Shown here: positions 9,270-18,045 of the stretch, piece after piece
How the letters are laid out: each line of letters starts with the position of its first letter
How positions within the stretch are numbered: position 1 is the first letter of the stretch
Assembly (NCBI RefSeq): GCF_001418415.1
Contig: NZ_LIQT01000189.1
Span: 1-32,123 of the forward strand
Origin: Streptomyces hirsutus
Lineage (GTDB): Bacteria > Actinomycetota > Actinomycetes > Streptomycetales > Streptomycetaceae
Length of the DNA: 32,123 bases
Direction of reading: 5' to 3'
Made by a program: the position numbers and the translations under genes
The notes under the pieces: model-generated
Told to the model about the DNA's origin: nothing
What the model saw: only the letters and a program-made list of their open reading frames with translations
Databases searched by the model: none

Positions 9270-10400
9270 ATGGACCTGTACGAACATCAGGCGCGCGAAC
9301 TCTTCGAGGAACACGGCATCGTGGTGCCGGCGGCCGAGGTCACCGACTCGCCCAAACAGGCCCGCGGGATCGCCCGCCGGCTCGGCGGCCGTGTCGTCGT
9401 CAAGGCGCAGGTCAAGACCGGCGGGCGCGGCAAGGCGGGTGGAGTGAAGCTCGCCGCCGACCCCGCCGCCGCCGAACTGACGGCACGCCAGATCCTCGGC
9501 ATGGACATCAAGGGCCACACCGTCGGCAAGGTCATGCTCGCCCAACCCGTCGACATCCAGGACGAGTTCTACGTCTCCTACGTCCTCGACCGCGCGGCCG
9601 GCCGCTTCCTCGCGATCGCCTCCGCGGAAGGCGGCATGGACATCGAGGAGGTCGCCGCCACCCGCCCCGAGGCCGTCGCCCGCATCCCCGTCGACCCCGC
9701 CGAGGGCGTCACCTCGGCGACCGCGGCCCGCATCGCCGACGCGGCCGGCCTGCCGCCGCAGTCCGTCGACGTCCTGGTCCGCCTGTGGGAGGTCCTCGTC
9801 CGCGAGGACGCCCTGCTGGTCGAGGTCAACCCGCTCGTCCGCACCGGCGACGGACGGATCATGGCCCTCGACGGCAAGGTCACCCTCGACGACAACGCCC
9901 GCTTCCGACAGGCCCGTTGGGGCAGCGAGGACACCGCCCACGAGGACCCGCTGGAGGCGTCCGCGGCGGCGAAGGGCCTCAACTACGTCAAGCTGGACGG
10001 CGAGGTCGGCATCATCGGCAACGGCGCCGGCCTGGTCATGTCGACCCTCGACGTCGTCGCCGGCTGCGGGGCCAGGCCCGCCAACTTCCTCGACATCGGC
10101 GGCGGGGCGTCGGCACAGGTCATGGCGGACGGCCTCTCGGTCATCCTCTCCGACCCGGCCGTGAAGTCCGTCTTCGTCAACGTCTTCGGCGGCATCACCG
10201 CCTGCGACGCGGTGGCCGACGGCATCGTCCAGGCCCTCGGCACCGTCCGGCTGACCAAGCCGCTCGTCGTACGCCTCGACGGCAACAACGCGGCCCGGGG
10301 CCGCGCCGTCCTCGACGCGCACGCGCACCCGCTCGTCGAGCAGGCCACCACCATGGACGGCGCCGCGCACCGCGCGGCCGAACTCGCCACCACAGCCTGA
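9270..10400 (+). CDS. sucC: Succinyl-CoA ligase-type beta subunit (ADP/GDP-forming)
   Basis: A 376-residue ATP-grasp protein with the full SucC pattern: [17 protein letters not shown] start, [16 protein letters not shown] nucleotide loop, [20 protein letters not shown], and a C-terminal ligase domain with [11 protein letters not shown] and [10 protein letters not shown]. With SucD it interconverts succinyl-CoA + ADP + Pi and succinate + CoA + ATP. AGGAG ends seven bases before the ATG. sucD follows 11 bases after its stop. Its place beside frc and an aldehyde dehydrogenase, away from TCA genes, suggests a specialised second copy that either supplies succinyl-CoA as CoA donor or acts on another acid (malate thiokinase is a known relative). 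The family is certain; the physiological substrate is inference. Confidence 0.93.
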   Translation: MDLYEHQARELFEEHGIVVPAAEVTDSPKQARGIARRLGGRVVVKAQVKTGGRGKAGGVKLAADPAAAELTARQILGMDIKGHTVGKVMLAQPVDIQDEFYVSYVLDRAAGRFLAIASAEGGMDIEEVAATRPEAVARIPVDPAEGVTSATAARIADAAGLPPQSVDVLVRLWEVLVREDALLVEVNPLVRTGDGRIMALDGKVTLDDNARFRQARWGSEDTAHEDPLEASAAAKGLNYVKLDGEVGIIGNGAGLVMSTLDVVAGCGARPANFLDIGGGASAQVMADGLSVILSDPAVKSVFVNVFGGITACDAVADGIVQALGTVRLTKPLVVRLDGNNAARGRAVLDAHAHPLVEQATTMDGAAHRAAELATTA

Positions 10401-10411
10401 GGAGACCGGTC

Positions 10412-11296
10412 ATGGCGATCCACCTCACCAAGGAGAGCAAGGTCCTCGTCCAGGGCATGACCGGCGGCGAGGGCATGAAGCACACCCGGCGCATGCTCGC
10501 GGCCGGCACCGACGTCGTCGGCGGAGTCAACCCGCGCAAAGCCGGCCGGACCGTCGACTTCGACGACCGCGCCGTCCCCGTCTTCGGATCGGTCGCCGAC
10601 GGCATACAAGCGACCGGGGCCGACGTCACGGTCGTCTTCGTACCACCGGCCTTCGCCAGGTCGGCCGTCGTCGAAGCGGCCGACGCCGGAATCGGCCTGG
10701 CCGTCGTCATCACCGAGGGCATCCCCGTCCACGACTCCGTCGCCTTCACCGCCTACGCACGGCGGAAGGGCACCCGCGTCATCGGCCCCAACTGCCCCGG
10801 CCTGATCACCCCCGGACAGTCCAACGCCGGCATCATCCCGGCCGACATCACCAAGCCCGGCCCCGTCGGACTGGTCTCCAAGTCGGGCACCCTCACCTAC
10901 CAGCTCATGTACGAGCTGCGCGACATCGGCTTCTCCACCTGTGTCGGCATCGGCGGCGACCCCGTCGTCGGCACCACCCACATCGACTGCCTCGCCGCCT
11001 TCCAGGACGACCCCGACACCGACCTCGTCGTCCTCATCGGCGAGATCGGCGGCGACGCCGAGGAACGCGCGGCGGCCTACATCCGCGAGCACGTCACCAA
11101 GCCGGTCGTCGCCTACATCGCGGGCTTCACCGCACCCGAGGGCCGTACCATGGGACACGCAGGCGCGATCGTCTCCGGCTCCTCGGGCACGGCGCGGGCC
11201 AAGAAGGAAGCGCTCGAAGCCGTCGGTGTCCGGGTGGGCGGCACCCCCACGGAGACGGCCCGGCACGTGCTCGCGGTCCTGGAAGCGGGGCGGTGA
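10412..11296 (+). CDS. sucD: Succinyl-CoA ligase-type alpha subunit
   Basis: A 294-residue partner of the upstream beta subunit. It has the CoA-binding Rossmann part ([26 protein letters not shown]), [32 protein letters not shown] and the phospho-histidine loop [13 protein letters not shown] (His near 249). The ATG is preceded by GAGGAG eight bases upstream, which overlaps the sucC stop, so the subunits are translated as a pair. Length and motifs are complete. The 98-base gap after it has no clear terminator, so readthrough into the aldehyde dehydrogenase gene is likely. Confidence 0.94.
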   Translation: MAIHLTKESKVLVQGMTGGEGMKHTRRMLAAGTDVVGGVNPRKAGRTVDFDDRAVPVFGSVADGIQATGADVTVVFVPPAFARSAVVEAADAGIGLAVVITEGIPVHDSVAFTAYARRKGTRVIGPNCPGLITPGQSNAGIIPADITKPGPVGLVSKSGTLTYQLMYELRDIGFSTCVGIGGDPVVGTTHIDCLAAFQDDPDTDLVVLIGEIGGDAEERAAAYIREHVTKPVVAYIAGFTAPEGRTMGHAGAIVSGSSGTARAKKEALEAVGVRVGGTPTETARHVLAVLEAGR

Positions 11297-11393
11297 CCCC
11301 GGCCCGTCCCTTCGACCGCCACCACCCCAGCCAGGGGCGGCCCCAAGGGCCCCCTTCTCTCGACTGTGCACCGAGAGCGGAGCGAACCGCATC

Positions 11394-12971
11394 ATGGCAT
11401 CCACCCCGACAGCCTCATCCGCTGCGACGGCCCCACCCACCCTCACCCTCAAGGCCGGCACCTCCTGGGCCGACGCCTGGCAGCGCTGCCTCGCCGTCGC
11501 TCCCGAGGCCTTCCAGGACGACCGGGTCCTCAACCTCTGGAACGCCGCCTGGCAGGCCGACGGCCGGGCGCTGCCCGCCGTCAGCCCCGTCGACGGCAGC
11601 CCCGTGGCGGGCCCGCCACGCCTGGACCTGGGCACCGCCCGGCAGGCCGTACACGCCGCGCTCGACCAGCACCGCGCCTGGCGGCACGTCCCGCTGCCGG
11701 AACGCCGGGCCCGCGTCGGCGCCACCCTCGACGCCCTCACCGAGCACCGCGAACTGCTCGCCCTCCTCCTCGTCTGGGAGATCGGCAAACCCTGGCGGCT
11801 CGCCCAGGCGGACGTCGACCGGGCCATCGACGGCGTGCGCTGGTACGTCGACGGCATCGACGCCATGGTCGCCGGCCGCGCCCCGCTGGACGGGCCGGTG
11901 TCCAACATCGCGAGCTGGAACTACCCGATGAGCGTGCTCGTCCACGCTCTGCTGGTCCAGGCACTGGCGGGCAACGCGGTCATCGCCAAGACCCCGACCG
12001 ACGGCGGTGTCGCCTGCCTGACCCTGGCCTCGGCGCTCGCCGCCCGCGAGGGGATCCCCGTGACCCTCGTCAGCGGCGGCGGGGGCGAGCTGTCGGAGGC
12101 GCTGCTGCGGGCGCCCGAGATCGGCTGCGTCTCCTTCGTCGGCGGTCGCTACACCGGCGCCGCCGTGGCCACGGCCGTCGCCGACCTCGGCAAGCGGCAC
12201 ATCCTCGAACAGGAGGGACTCAACACCTGGGGCATCTGGAACCACTCGGACTGGGACGCGTTCGCGGCGGTCGTACCCAAGCTCTTCGACTACGGCAAGC
12301 AGCGCTGCACGGCGTACCCGCGCTTCGTCGTCCAGCGGCAGCTGTTCGACGAGTTCCTGGCCGCGTACCTGCCCGCGGTGCGCACGCTCAGGGTCGGCCA
12401 CCCGCTCGCGGTGGAGCACCCCGACGACCCCTTCCCGCGCCTGGACTTCGGCCCGGTGATCAACGCGGCCAAGGCGAAGGAGCTGCGCGACCAGGTCGCC
12501 GAGGCCGTCGAACGCGGCGCCGTGCCCCTGCATCGCGGCAGGCCCGGGAACGCCCGCTTCCTGCCCGGCCAGGACACCTCGGCGTACGTCCAGCCCGTCA
12601 CGTTGCTGGCCCCGCCCCGCTCGTCCCCGCTGCACCACGCGGAGCCGTTCGGGCCGGTCGACACGATCGTCCTGGTCGACACGGAGGCGGAACTGCTCGC
12701 CGCCATGAACGCCTCCAACGGCGCGCTGGTGGCCACCCTGTCCACGGACGACCGGGCCACCTACGACCGGCTCGCCCCGCAGATCCGCGCCTTCAAGGTC
12801 GGCCACGGCACCCCACGCTCCCGGGGTGACCGCGACGAGCTGTTCGGCGGGTTCGGCGCGTCCTGGCGCGGCGCGTTCGTCGGCGGCGAGCTTCTCGTAC
12901 GTGCCGTGACCCAGGGCCCGGCGGGAGAGCGGCTGCCGGGCAACTTCCCGGAGTACCAGCTCATGCCGTGA
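11394..12971 (+). CDS. Aldehyde dehydrogenase family protein
   Basis: A 525-residue NAD(P)-dependent aldehyde dehydrogenase-fold protein. The catalytic set is visible: Asn in SNIASWNYP, cofactor Lys in AKTPTDGG, general-base Glu in LEQEGLN and nucleophile Cys in GKQRCTAYPR. The usual FTGST glycine motif reads FVGGRYTG, and the N-terminal 45 residues are atypical, so it is a divergent subfamily. It oxidises an aldehyde to the acid or, if CoA-acylating, interconverts an aldehyde and acyl-CoA. Context suggests an aldehyde released by the ThDP lyase, or glyoxylate/oxalyl-CoA chemistry; this is inference. It is the last gene of the sucC-sucD run and ends in a hairpin that starts at its own stop codon. 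The ATG at 11394 is chosen because GGAG lies upstream and no earlier plausible start exists in this frame. Confidence 0.87.
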   Translation: MASTPTASSAATAPPTLTLKAGTSWADAWQRCLAVAPEAFQDDRVLNLWNAAWQADGRALPAVSPVDGSPVAGPPRLDLGTARQAVHAALDQHRAWRHVPLPERRARVGATLDALTEHRELLALLLVWEIGKPWRLAQADVDRAIDGVRWYVDGIDAMVAGRAPLDGPVSNIASWNYPMSVLVHALLVQALAGNAVIAKTPTDGGVACLTLASALAAREGIPVTLVSGGGGELSEALLRAPEIGCVSFVGGRYTGAAVATAVADLGKRHILEQEGLNTWGIWNHSDWDAFAAVVPKLFDYGKQRCTAYPRFVVQRQLFDEFLAAYLPAVRTLRVGHPLAVEHPDDPFPRLDFGPVINAAKAKELRDQVAEAVERGAVPLHRGRPGNARFLPGQDTSAYVQPVTLLAPPRSSPLHHAEPFGPVDTIVLVDTEAELLAAMNASNGALVATLSTDDRATYDRLAPQIRAFKVGHGTPRSRGDRDELFGGFGASWRGAFVGGELLVRAVTQGPAGERLPGNFPEYQLMP

Positions 12972-12991
12972 CGGGGGTTGGACCCCCGTCA
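12969..12991 (+). terminator. Terminator overlapping the aldehyde dehydrogenase stop codon
   Basis: TGACGGGGGT and ACCCCCGTCA form a perfect 10-bp stem with a 3-base loop; the left arm begins at the TGA stop itself. Confidence 0.8.
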
Positions 12992-13041
12992 GCCGTTCCG
13001 CCACCCGGTCCGGACCTCCGTCCAGGGGTACGGAAACGCAG

Positions 13042-13071
13042 GTGAAAGGCACTGCGAAACCTTGGTATGGT
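13042..13071 (+). promoter_or_regulatory. Candidate promoter of tRNA-Leu
   Basis: GTGAAA (13042-13047) and TATGGT (13066-13071) are spaced by 18 bases, about 50 bases before the tRNA 5' end. This fits a vegetative sigma factor (HrdB-type) promoter with a short leader. Confidence 0.5.
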
Positions 13072-13120
13072 TGTCCACGTCGCCGCAGGGATCACCCCCT
13101 GACAAGGCGGCAGACACCTG

Positions 13121-13205
13121 GTCCGGGTGGCGGAATGGCAGACGCGCTAGCTTGAGGTGCTAGTGCCCTTTATCGGGCGTGGGGGTTCAAGTCCCCCCTC
13201 GGACA
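13121..13205 (+). tRNA. tRNA-Leu, anticodon GAG
   Basis: An 85-base class II tRNA. The acceptor GTCCGGG (13121-13127) pairs with CTCGGAC (13198-13204, one G-U pair), and the discriminator is A13205. The anticodon arm is CTAGC-TTGAGGT-GCTAG, so the anticodon is GAG and reads CUC and CUU. A long variable arm (TGCCCTTTATCGGGCG region) fits leucine. The T arm is GGGGG-TTCAAGT-CCCCC. CCA is not encoded. A terminator follows. Both flanks hold unrelated genes and no integrase is present. Confidence 0.96.
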
Positions 13206-13229
13206 CTCGCTGTGGCGATGTGAAAGCAA

Positions 13230-13260
13230 GGGTCTCAACCCAACGGTTGAGGCCCTTTCT
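13230..13260 (+). terminator. Rho-independent terminator of tRNA-Leu
   Basis: An 11-bp stem (13230-13240 with 13245-13255, one G-U pair), 4-base loop CAAC, followed by TTTCTT. This is one of the few hairpins here with a T-rich tail. Confidence 0.85.
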
Positions 13261-13293
13261 TCGTGTTCGCGAAGTCCCCGTGAAGACGACACC

Positions 13294-13330
13294 GCGGCCC
13301 TCTTCCCCCGCACACGGGGAAGAGGACCGC
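13294..13330 (-). terminator. Terminator of the MHS-family transporter
   Basis: A 15-base inverted repeat (13294-13308 with 13316-13330, one mismatch) and a 7-base loop, 17 bases beyond the transporter stop. No T-tract. Confidence 0.75.
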
Positions 13331-13347
13331 AGTGGGACGCGGACGGC

Positions 13348-14763
13348 TCAGGAGGCCACGGCGGCGGACTCGTCCCGGCTCTCCTGACCGACGCCGGCAG
13401 GGGCCTCGCCCTCGTCGAGGTCGAGGTCCTTGGTCTCCTTGCCGATGAGCAGCGAGACCAGGGTCAGCAGCGCCATCGAGGAGAGGTAGACGCCGACCAG
13501 CCGCGGTGAGCCGTCGGCGGCCTCCCACAGCGCCACCGCTATGAACGGGGCGACGGCCGCGCCGAGAATCGAGCTGACGTTGTACGAGATGCCGGAGCCG
13601 GTGTAGCGCACGCTCGTCGGGAAGAGCTCCGGCAGGAGCGCGCCCATCGGGCCGAAGGTCATGCCCATCAGCGTGAAGCCGAGCACCAGCCACAGCACCA
13701 CGCCGAGCGTGCCCATACCGATCAGCGGGACCCACACCAGCCCGAAGACCAGGATCGCGGCGGTGACCCAGATCAGGGTGGAGCGGCGGCCGTACTTGTC
13801 GGCGAGCGGGCCGGAGATCAGGGTGAACGCGGCGAAGAACAGCACCCCGAAGATCATCATCAGGACGAAGGTGGTGTAGCTGTACCCCAGGCCCGGCACG
13901 GCGGCGTCCTTGGCGGTACGGCCGTAGCTGAGCGAGAACGTGGTCATCAGGTAGAAGAGCACGTACGTCGCCAGCATGAAGAAGGTGCCGAGGACCAGCT
14001 GCTTCCAGTGGCTGCGGAAGACGGTGGCCAGCGGCAGCTTCCGCACCAGCCCGGCCTCACGGGTCTTGGAGAAGACCGGCGCCTCGACCAGGCGCATCCG
14101 CACCCACAGGCCGATCACGACCATCACGGCCGAGAACAGGAACGGAATGCGCCAGCCCCAGGTCAGGAAGGCCTCGGAGGGCTGCGAGGGGTCGGCGCCC
14201 GCGCTGGACGGCAGGAGCGCGCCGATGATCAGGAAGAGGCCGTTGCCGATGATGAAGCCGAGGGGGGCGCCCAGCTGCGGGAACGTGCCGTAGAGGGCGC
14301 GCTTGTTCTTCGGGGCGTTCTCCGTGGCGACCAGCGCGGCGCCGCTCCATTCGCCGCCGAGCGCGAAGCCCTGGGCGAGCCGCATCAGCACCAGCAGCGC
14401 GGTGGCGATCCAGCCCGCCTGCTCGTACGTGGGCAGCACCCCGATGAGGAAGGTGGCGATGCCCATGGTGAGAAGCGACGCCACCAGCGTGCCCTTGCGG
14501 CCCAGCCGGTCACCGAGGTGTCCGAAGACCACGGCGCCGATCGGGCGCGCGACCATCGCGGCACCGAACACCGCGAACGACGAGAGCAGCGCCGTGGTCG
14601 GGTCGCTGTTCGGGAAGAAGAGCGAGGGGAAGACCAGGACCGCGGCGGTCGCGTAGATGTAGAAGTCGTAGAACTCGATCGTCGTGCCGATGAGGCTCGC
14701 GACGAGGACGCGGGACCGCGAGTTGGCGGGTGCCTGGGCCGGGCTGGTGGCTGGTGCGGGCAT
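13348..14763 (-). CDS. MFS transporter, metabolite:H+ symporter (MHS) family
   Basis: A 471-residue membrane protein with about 12 hydrophobic segments. SLIGTTIEFYDFYIYATAAV at the N-terminus, GHLGDRLGRKGTL after helix 2 and LRLAQGFALGGEWSGA-type sequence (here MRLAQGFALGGEWSGA) after helix 4 are the signature of the MHS group (KgtP, ProP, ShiA relatives), which import organic acids or small zwitterions with protons. A charged Asp/Glu-rich tail follows the last helix. The ATG at 14763 gives the family N-terminus; a start further upstream would add an unrelated Arg/Pro stretch. The gene stands alone between tRNA-Leu and a long non-coding region. The substrate cannot be predicted; a carboxylate would fit the neighbouring catabolic island. 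Confidence 0.88.
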   Translation of the reverse strand: MPAPATSPAQAPANSRSRVLVASLIGTTIEFYDFYIYATAAVLVFPSLFFPNSDPTTALLSSFAVFGAAMVARPIGAVVFGHLGDRLGRKGTLVASLLTMGIATFLIGVLPTYEQAGWIATALLVLMRLAQGFALGGEWSGAALVATENAPKNKRALYGTFPQLGAPLGFIIGNGLFLIIGALLPSSAGADPSQPSEAFLTWGWRIPFLFSAVMVVIGLWVRMRLVEAPVFSKTREAGLVRKLPLATVFRSHWKQLVLGTFFMLATYVLFYLMTTFSLSYGRTAKDAAVPGLGYSYTTFVLMMIFGVLFFAAFTLISGPLADKYGRRSTLIWVTAAILVFGLVWVPLIGMGTLGVVLWLVLGFTLMGMTFGPMGALLPELFPTSVRYTGSGISYNVSSILGAAVAPFIAVALWEAADGSPRLVGVYLSSMALLTLVSLLIGKETKDLDLDEGEAPAGVGQESRDESAAVAS

Positions 14764-15140
14764 GTCTCGGTCTTTCGCACGAGGGCGGAGAACAGGCGTC
14801 GGCGGCATGCCGCCGACGGCCCGCCCGGCAACGGGTCTTCCCTGGGGAAAATCCGTGTGTACGGTACAGGCAACTTAAGGTTCCCAAACATCTCACTTGT
14901 CAGTCGGCCTGTATCAAGATGTGGGACGAACTCGGGGTGCCGGGCGCCCTGAGCGTGAGCGGGCGGACCACGGGAGCCGGTCCCCTTTCCCCATGTCAAG
15001 GGCCTGGACGGTGGTCGAGAGCGGCTCCGCGCGGGCGATTGCGGCCGGCCCCGTAGGTGCTTCCGGGCCCGAGCGAGCGAGCCGGGGCGGACGGAAGCGG
15101 CCCGGGGCGGACCCGGAGCAGCCGGCGGACGAACGGCGAA
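14764..15140. promoter_or_regulatory. Non-coding leader/promoter region of the MHS transporter, with palindromes
   Basis: No convincing gene is seen in this stretch. An AT-richer part around 14850-14930 holds the 11-base palindrome TGTACGGTACA (14858-14868), and an inverted pair TACAGGC (14865-14871) / GCCTGTA (14907-14913). These lie about 100-150 bases upstream of the transporter start on the minus strand and could be operator sites. The rest is GC-rich without clear structure. Confidence 0.45.
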
Positions 15141-15190
15141 CGGCCTGCGGCACGGGATCCGGGGAAAACCCCGGCCCGTGCCGCAGGCCG
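15141..15190 (-). terminator. Large nested terminator hairpin after the nucleoside operon
   Basis: Outer 16-bp perfect stem (15141-15156 with 15175-15190) continues into an inner 6-bp CCGGGG/CCCCGG stem with an AAAA loop, leaving only an AT bulge. It lies about 60 bases past the stop of the minus-strand MFS gene. Confidence 0.88.
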
Positions 15191-15247
15191 TCGTCAGGTC
15201 GCCGGACCGGACCGCCGCCGGGTCGCGGCGGTACCGGAGGGGCTGAC

Positions 15248-16690
15248 TCAGTCGTCGCGCGCTTCGGCCTCCACCGGCTTCGGGATCATGAAGGACGTCG
15301 CGAAGGCGGCGGCCAGGATGACCACTCCGGCGATCATGCCGGCGGTGTAGTCGGCGGGCGACGTGGGGTCGTCGGGCAGGGCCGCCGTCTTGACCGCGTA
15401 CAGCAGCGCGAAGCTGAGACCGGCGCCGAGGTTGAACGCCCCCGCGTTCAGACCGGGCAGGAATCCCGGGTTCTCCTTGGGGGACAGGACGATGCCGAGC
15501 CCGTTGAGCACGATGTTCGCCACGCCCGCGTAGGCGACGCCGACCAGGATCGAGGTCAGCAGCAGCATGGTGCGGGACTGGGAGTCGAGCGTGAGGATCA
15601 TCAGGACCACGCCCGCCACGGCCCCGATCAGCCCCAGCCGCAGGATGCGGCCGTACCCGTGTGTGGCGGCGAGCCGGCCGGCGAGGGGCCCCATGGCCAG
15701 GCCCGCCAGGGCGTACGGCGTGAGGGTCCACCACGCGGACTGTTCGGCGCTCATGCCGAGTCCGGCGTTCCCGTCCTGGGCGAGTGCCGGGATCAGCCCG
15801 TTCATGACGGCGAACACGCCCGTCATGGTCAGCAGGGTGGTCAGCAGGGTCGCCCAGGTCGAGCGCTGCTTCAGGTGCCGGGTGGCGACCAGCGGGTGCG
15901 TACTGCGGTCCTCGGTCCGCCAGAACAGGGCGAAGGCGACCGCGCCGACGACGATGAGGACGGCGACGAGGAGCCAGTTGGCGTCGGCGAGCTTGCCGGC
16001 CTCGTTCAGCGCGGTGAGCAGTGCGCCGACGGATACGACGAGGAGCGCGACACCCGGCCAGTCCATCCGGTCCGCGGCGGGCGCCTTGGTCTCGGGGGTC
16101 AGGGTGGCGACCAGAACGGCGGCGAGGACCGCTACGACGCCCATGGTCCAGAAGACCGAGCGGAAGCCGTAGTTGTCGGCGAGGTAGCCCCCGGCGAGGG
16201 CGTCGACACCGGCGATGCCGCCGTTCACGGCGGTGATCACTCCCAGCAGGGTGCCGTACCTCTTCGGCTCGGTCACCTCCTGCCGCAGCATGATCAGGCA
16301 GAGGGGGACGACCGGGCCGGACACACCCTGGATGATGCGGCCGACGAACAGCACGGGCACGCTCGGCGCCAGGGCGGCGACGACGCAGCCGACGGCCATG
16401 AGGGCCAGCATGCCGGCCAGGACCTTGCGTCGGCCGATGACGTCGCCCAGCCTCGGCAGGAAGAGCGAGAACAGGGCCGCCGAGGTGAAGAACGCGGTCT
16501 GGGTGAGGCCGATCTCGGCCGAGCTGGCGCCGAAGCTCTCCTCGATGTTCTTCAGCGCGGGGCTGAGCATGCTCGCGTTGAGCTGGAAGGCGAAACAGGC
16601 GGCGAGGAGCGCGGCCATCAGCACGCCCACCCGGGTCGTGCGCCGGCCCGATGCCTCGTCGGGCCGGCTCGTGGTGGTGGGTGCGCTCAT
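15248..16690 (-). CDS. MFS transporter, DHA2-like, linked to nucleoside hydrolase
   Basis: A 480-residue major facilitator protein with roughly 14 hydrophobic segments. It has RLGDVIGRRKVLAG after helix 2 and a conserved GRIIQGVSG region after helix 4, as in the DHA2 group. That group is mostly drug exporters, but operon context overrides it: the ATG overlaps the nucleoside hydrolase stop by 4 bases (ATGA, 16687-16690), so the two are translationally coupled, and a LacI regulator and ribokinase lie just upstream and divergent. By inference it takes up or exports a nucleoside or its base. A strong terminator follows at 15141-15190. Confidence 0.85.
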   Translation of the reverse strand: MSAPTTTSRPDEASGRRTTRVGVLMAALLAACFAFQLNASMLSPALKNIEESFGASSAEIGLTQTAFFTSAALFSLFLPRLGDVIGRRKVLAGMLALMAVGCVVAALAPSVPVLFVGRIIQGVSGPVVPLCLIMLRQEVTEPKRYGTLLGVITAVNGGIAGVDALAGGYLADNYGFRSVFWTMGVVAVLAAVLVATLTPETKAPAADRMDWPGVALLVVSVGALLTALNEAGKLADANWLLVAVLIVVGAVAFALFWRTEDRSTHPLVATRHLKQRSTWATLLTTLLTMTGVFAVMNGLIPALAQDGNAGLGMSAEQSAWWTLTPYALAGLAMGPLAGRLAATHGYGRILRLGLIGAVAGVVLMILTLDSQSRTMLLLTSILVGVAYAGVANIVLNGLGIVLSPKENPGFLPGLNAGAFNLGAGLSFALLYAVKTAALPDDPTSPADYTAGMIAGVVILAAAFATSFMIPKPVEAEARDD

Positions 16691-17634
16691 GCCTCGACGT
16701 CGCCGATCCGCTCGAGGGCGTCCACCACGAGGTCCCAGAAGCGCTCGCGGTCGAGCTCGACCGCGACCTGGGTGTTGCAGTCGGCAGGCGCCGGGGCGCG
16801 GAAGTCCGTCACGGTCATGCCCAGGGTCAGGCCGCCGCTGAGCTCGACGTCCACGGGAGCCTTGCGCACCGTCATGACGGAGGGGTCGATCACGTACGCG
16901 ACCGCGCACGGGTCGTGCACGGGCGGGTGCTCGAAGCCCTGCGCCTCCTTGTAGGTGGCGCCGAAGAAGTCCAGCAGCTCGCCGACGAACTTGGCGGGCT
17001 TGGTGCCGACCGCGGCGATCTTCTCGGCGACCTCGGGCGTCGCCAGGGCCTGGTGCGTCAGGTCGAGACCGACCATCGTGACCGGCCAGCTCTCGTTGAA
17101 GACGATGTGGGCGGCCTCGGGGTCGATGATGATGTTGAACTCGGCGACCGCGCTCCAGTTGCCCTCGTGGTAGCCGCCGCCCATCAGGACGACCTCGCGG
17201 ACCCGCTCGACGATGCGGGGCTCCTTGCGCGCGGCGAGGGCGATGTTCGTCAGGCCCGCCGTCGGGACGATGGTGATCTCGCCGGGCTCGTGCGACATCA
17301 CCGTGTCGATGATGAGGTCGACGGCGTGCCGGCGGTCCAGCTCGAGGGTCGGCTCGGGCAGCACGGGGCCGTCCAGACCGGTCTCGCCGTGGATGTCCGG
17401 CGCCGTTTCGATGGCCCGTACCAGCGGCCGCGGGCAGCCGGCGGCGAAGGGCACACCGGTGATCCCGGCGATGCGCGCCACGGACAGGGCGTTGCGGGTG
17501 ACCTTCTCCAGCGTCTGGTTGCCGACCACGGTCGTGACGGCGACCAGGTCGATGTCGGGGTTGCCGTGCGCCAGCAGCATTGCGATGGCGTCGTCGTGCC
17601 CGGGGTCGCAGTCGAGGATGATTTTCCTGGTCAT
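16687..17634 (-). CDS. Inosine-uridine preferring nucleoside hydrolase family protein
   Basis: A 315-residue enzyme that splits ribonucleosides into base and ribose. The N-terminal calcium-binding motif ILDCDPGHDDA (Asp8, Asp10, Asp14, Asp15) is intact. So are the PTAGLTNIALA strand with the calcium-site Thr, the ribose-binding AEFNIIIDPEAA, and the C-terminal PVHDPCAVAY Asp. ATG 17634 has AAAGGGG eight bases upstream. The free ribose it produces would feed the divergent ribokinase, and the coupled MFS protein would supply nucleoside or remove base. It is probably repressed by the adjacent LacI protein through palindromes at 17843-17957. Base preference cannot be told. Confidence 0.93.
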   Translation of the reverse strand: MTRKIILDCDPGHDDAIAMLLAHGNPDIDLVAVTTVVGNQTLEKVTRNALSVARIAGITGVPFAAGCPRPLVRAIETAPDIHGETGLDGPVLPEPTLELDRRHAVDLIIDTVMSHEPGEITIVPTAGLTNIALAARKEPRIVERVREVVLMGGGYHEGNWSAVAEFNIIIDPEAAHIVFNESWPVTMVGLDLTHQALATPEVAEKIAAVGTKPAKFVGELLDFFGATYKEAQGFEHPPVHDPCAVAYVIDPSVMTVRKAPVDVELSGGLTLGMTVTDFRAPAPADCNTQVAVELDRERFWDLVVDALERIGDVEA

Positions 17635-17842
17635 CGGAAGAGCCCCTTTGCTCTAGCGGGTCTGTGAGGAGGTGGATCTCCCCAGGGGCGGCCGCGGACG
17701 GGCCACTACGGAGGGTGCGTCGGCTCACGTGTCCGGCGCCGAAGGCGGCAGCGGTCTCCGCCGCGTTGTCGGGGCATCGACACGCACGGAATCGCCGTCG
17801 CCGGCCGAAGGCGTGGGCATTGCTGCCCACCTCTTGGCCATA

Positions 17843-17874
17843 GAGTGGGAAAACGTTCTCCGAGAATCTCACTC
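17843..17874. promoter_or_regulatory. LacI-type operator candidate in the divergent nucleoside/ribose promoter
   Basis: GGAAAACGTTCTCC (17848-17861) is a CG-centred palindrome with 6 of 7 base pairs matched, the hallmark of LacI/PurR-type operators. It overlaps a perfect TTCTC-C-GAGAA palindrome (17856-17866) and is framed by GAGTG (17843-17847) and CACTC (17870-17874). It lies upstream of the nucleoside hydrolase on the minus strand and about 170 bases before the lacI-type gene. Confidence 0.7.
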
Positions 17875-17892
17875 AGGCCTCCACTGTTGTCA

Positions 17893-17957
17893 ATGTCGGA
17901 CATCTCATACTTCGATGTGGATAGGCAGGGACTCGGCGGTTGCGTGGTGGTAACGTT
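17893..17957. promoter_or_regulatory. Second cluster of palindromes before the LacI-type gene
   Basis: ATGTCGGACAT (17893-17903) is a perfect 11-base palindrome, and AACGTT (17952-17957) repeats the core of the operator at 17848. Two AACGTT cores about 100 bases apart would suit a looping dimer-of-dimers LacI repressor. The whole gap 17635-18045 holds no other gene that I can support. Confidence 0.5.
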
Positions 17958-18045
17958 TGCCGAAATTGTTTCCGGGAGGCTGTTTCCGGCCCGGTGGGGC
18001 CCCACCGGGCCCAGCGCAGCCGAACCGAACGAAGGGGGCCGTACG

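Noticed and set aside
9057-10370. N-terminal extension of the ThDP enzyme to nearly 1000 residues
   Set aside because: The extra part is antisense to sucC and the family start fits ATG 9056 with a ribosome site.
11297-11393. Terminator between sucD and the aldehyde dehydrogenase gene
   Set aside because: Only imperfect short GGGGC/GCCCC pairings are present; not enough to call.
13121-13205. tRNA-Leu as an attachment site for an integrated element
   Set aside because: No integrase is present and no repeat of the tRNA 3' end was noticed in the flanking sequence.
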